This document shows positions 6,431 through 8,096 of a DNA stretch of 8,096 bases, one piece after another. The notes below the pieces were generated by a model. The model did not search any database and was not told where the DNA came from. It was given only the letters and a program-made list of their open reading frames with translations. Every line of letters starts with the position of its first letter. The stretch's first letter is position 1. Where the stretch lies: the NCBI GenBank assembly GCA_964445135.1, contig CAYUJW010000045.1, forward strand, positions 1-8,096. Reading direction: 5' to 3'. Position numbers and translations under genes: made by a program. This DNA is from JACOTV01 sp964445135. Its GTDB lineage: Bacteria; Patescibacteriota; Microgenomatia; UBA1406; GWC2-37-13.

Positions 6431-8090
6431 CTGGCATGCCGCACGAACTCACAAACTTGATCTCTTTCTATTTGCACTATCGCTCGTCGCATTTATGGTT
6501 GGTGCGCGCTACGTTGATTACCCAGATGAATATGTAAATTTACTTGGTGGTCAAACCATTCTTCGTGGCGCGTTGCCATATACTGACTTTTGGGATCATC
6601 ATTTGCCTGGCGCCTGGTTTGGAAGTGCGGCGCTGCTGGCACTGTCAGGCGGATCATTTGTACTGTTTCGTGTTCTGTGGGCGCTCTTTTCATGGGGGCT
6701 GCTGGTTGGGGTTTCGTTTTTTATTCCCAAAAAGCATGAGCTCAGACCCTATTATTTAGGATTTGTCACGGTGTATCCGATGGCAGCCTTATACTTTTGG
6801 CTTCATCTATTTTTGGCAGATGGCATTGCCGCCTTGTTTTTTAGCGCCTCATTTTGGTTGATTATTGCGCAGTGGACTGACGTGCATAAGGGGCGCGCTA
6901 CGATGCGTTTAGCGCTGGCTACGGTGTTGACATTTGCTATGGTGTTCACCTCGGCAACGTATGTATATATGGCCGCAGGATTGTATCTGATGATTGCCTA
7001 TCTGTGGCCGAGTCGTCGCGCACTTGGACTGCTGACGCTTGGCGGATATATTCTGGCTCCATATCTGGTTTTTGCGCTTTACCTTTTGGTGACGGGAACC
7101 ATTGCGGACTTCTATTTTGCAAATATCGTGTACAACTCAAGCTACTACATCAGTATCCCCAACTATGTTCGTGGACCCAACTTTAATCCAATTAAGTTTG
7201 CACTCACCTTAGTTTCTAATTTTTATGATGGGTACTTGCCGCTTTTGAGTAAGATAAAGCACCTCGATCTGTATCTGCCAATAGCCACGCTTTCCGGATT
7301 GGCAACATTTGTGTTGGCACTAATACTTGTCTTTTCAGCACCCGTTATGGGGATAGCGTATGTGGTGCTTTTGTCGTTTTCAGCCCCACGCAGCAACGTC
7401 TCTGTATATAAAGAGACAGATTACCAAATGGGAATGTTTATTATGCTGGGCATTGCATCGTGCGCCATTGTGCTTTATCTCACTCGTCGTATTAGCGCGC
7501 GCGAAGTGGTTGGAGATGTCCTTCGAGTGGTGCGTGGAGTCGTGTTTGTATTTGCCGTATCAACTGCCTTGTTTTTAGCCTTCAACACGTATAGTAAAGC
7601 GTTCCAGATGTATACACAGAAATTGCCATCAATTCACAATCGGGGATTTACTGCTGAATTTTTTGATGAAATTCTCAAAAGTGGAGAAACCTATTTTGCG
7701 GGGCCATACGAACCTCAGGACCTTTTTTATACAAAAGTTACGCCGTTTACCGGACGCCACCCATCGTTACTACCTCAATTTAGAGAAGGTGAGACGCTTC
7801 GTCAATCATTCATTCAAGATATGCAAGATCTTCGTCCATCACTCATTGTCTATAAGCATGAAGCTTCGATATTTGGGACGCCGGCCATGGAGTTTGGGGC
7901 ATTTTTTATTGACTGGATGAAGCCTGATTACCGCTCGATTGAAACAATTGAGGGAGTAGAGGTGATCAAAACGCCAAGTAGCTTTAATATGAAGTCAGAT
8001 CTCTATCTACGCATTGACCAGCAAAAGGAACTGCTGCGCAGGCTTGAAGAAAAGGGATATATTAAGCTTCAATCATTGAGCCGATCCTGA
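6387..8090 (+). CDS. GT39/PMT_2-like polytopic membrane glycosyltransferase
   Basis: This 567-residue GT-C protein starts MADAKHRILS. After a basic cytoplasmic N-terminus (1-23) and membrane segment ~24-40 comes the family signature: DYPDEY with the acidic pair D47-E48, GGQTILRG (54-61), then PYTDFWDHH (64-72). It is the PMT/ArnT-type loop that binds the polyprenyl-phosphate sugar. About eleven more membrane segments run to residue ~401. Residues ~405-567 form a hydrophilic, probably extracytoplasmic C-terminal domain ending in a charged helix (QQKELLRRLEEK). The frame extends upstream to a TTG at 6342, but the first ATG (6387) puts the start just before the positively charged stretch, so it is preferred; a TTG at 6420 is a further alternative. 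It overlaps the upstream gene by 44 bp and lacks a Shine-Dalgarno sequence. Its architecture resembles the protein encoded at 2432-780. Acceptor unknown. Confidence 0.82.
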   Translation: MADAKHRILSTLGRSWHAARTHKLDLFLFALSLVAFMVGARYVDYPDEYVNLLGGQTILRGALPYTDFWDHHLPGAWFGSAALLALSGGSFVLFRVLWALFSWGLLVGVSFFIPKKHELRPYYLGFVTVYPMAALYFWLHLFLADGIAALFFSASFWLIIAQWTDVHKGRATMRLALATVLTFAMVFTSATYVYMAAGLYLMIAYLWPSRRALGLLTLGGYILAPYLVFALYLLVTGTIADFYFANIVYNSSYYISIPNYVRGPNFNPIKFALTLVSNFYDGYLPLLSKIKHLDLYLPIATLSGLATFVLALILVFSAPVMGIAYVVLLSFSAPRSNVSVYKETDYQMGMFIMLGIASCAIVLYLTRRISAREVVGDVLRVVRGVVFVFAVSTALFLAFNTYSKAFQMYTQKLPSIHNRGFTAEFFDEILKSGETYFAGPYEPQDLFYTKVTPFTGRHPSLLPQFREGETLRQSFIQDMQDLRPSLIVYKHEASIFGTPAMEFGAFFIDWMKPDYRSIETIEGVEVIKTPSSFNMKSDLYLRIDQQKELLRRLEEKGYIKLQSLSRS

Positions 8091-8095
8091 AGCTT
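8064..8095. repeat. Inverted repeat spanning the last stop codon (possible start of a terminator)
   Basis: AAGCTTCA (8064-8071) and TGAAGCTT (8088-8095) are a perfect 8-bp inverted repeat around a 16-nt loop, with the right arm covering the TGA stop (8088-8090). Each arm also contains the self-palindromic AAGCTT. The sequence ends at 8096, so a following T-run cannot be seen. The stem is AT-rich and its loop long, making it a weak terminator candidate. Confidence 0.25.
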
Positions 8096-8096
8096 C

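Noticed and set aside
7851..8096. Recurring GAAGCTT words near the right end as a possible repeat family.
   Set aside because: The copies sit in coding sequence (also near 5852 and 7860) with no shared flanks or regular spacing; they fit chance use of common Glu/Lys/Leu/Phe codons.

Overview
The window is a bacterial surface-glycan locus. Six of its seven complete genes encode glycosyltransferases; the seventh encodes a CPBP-type (Abi/CaaX-like) membrane protein. The first gene product of the minus-strand operon's last cistron carries the signature 'DEAAHGYNAYSILKTGRDEYG', a form of the GT39/PMT_2 motif I associate with Patescibacteria (Candidate Phyla Radiation). Tight packing, overlapping genes, a near-total lack of Shine-Dalgarno sequences and AT-leaning composition fit that origin. 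The placement rests on recall of protein style; no rRNA or marker gene is present. The standard bacterial code applies: TAG, TAA and TGA all end genes.

Layout. Positions 1-61 may hold the start of a minus-strand gene running off the left edge (weak). The CPBP-like gene runs 151-798 (+) and overlaps the 3' end of the next gene tail to tail by 19 bp. A four-gene minus-strand operon follows, transcribed from about 5246 down to 780: a GT2 of the WaaE/LgtF type (5245-4463), a GT4 (4458-3349), a second GT2 of the rhamnosyltransferase-like type (3352-2459) and a multi-spanning GT39/ArnT-like enzyme (2432-780). The spacings are 4 bp, -4 bp (ATGA) and 26 bp. A 102-bp divergent promoter region (5246-5347) separates this from a plus-strand pair: a GT-C mannosyltransferase-like protein (5348-6430) and a second GT39/PMT_2-like protein (6387-8090), overlapping by 44 bp.

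How the parts fit. The three soluble or peripheral transferases (GT2, GT4, GT2) probably build a glycan at the cytoplasmic face from nucleotide sugars. The three polytopic GT-C enzymes probably add sugars on the outer face from polyprenyl-phosphate-linked donors. No flippase, polymerase, ligase or sugar-nucleotide synthesis gene is visible, so the pathway extends beyond the window. Exact sugars and acceptors cannot be read from the sequence.

The most noteworthy observations are the degenerate active site of the CPBP-like protein (motif-2 His replaced by Arg), and -10-like hexamers placed 6-7 nt before the start codons of three genes, together with no SD at any of seven starts, which suggests leaderless or SD-independent translation. 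I saw no CRISPR array, RNA gene, insertion sequence or obvious novel defence system.
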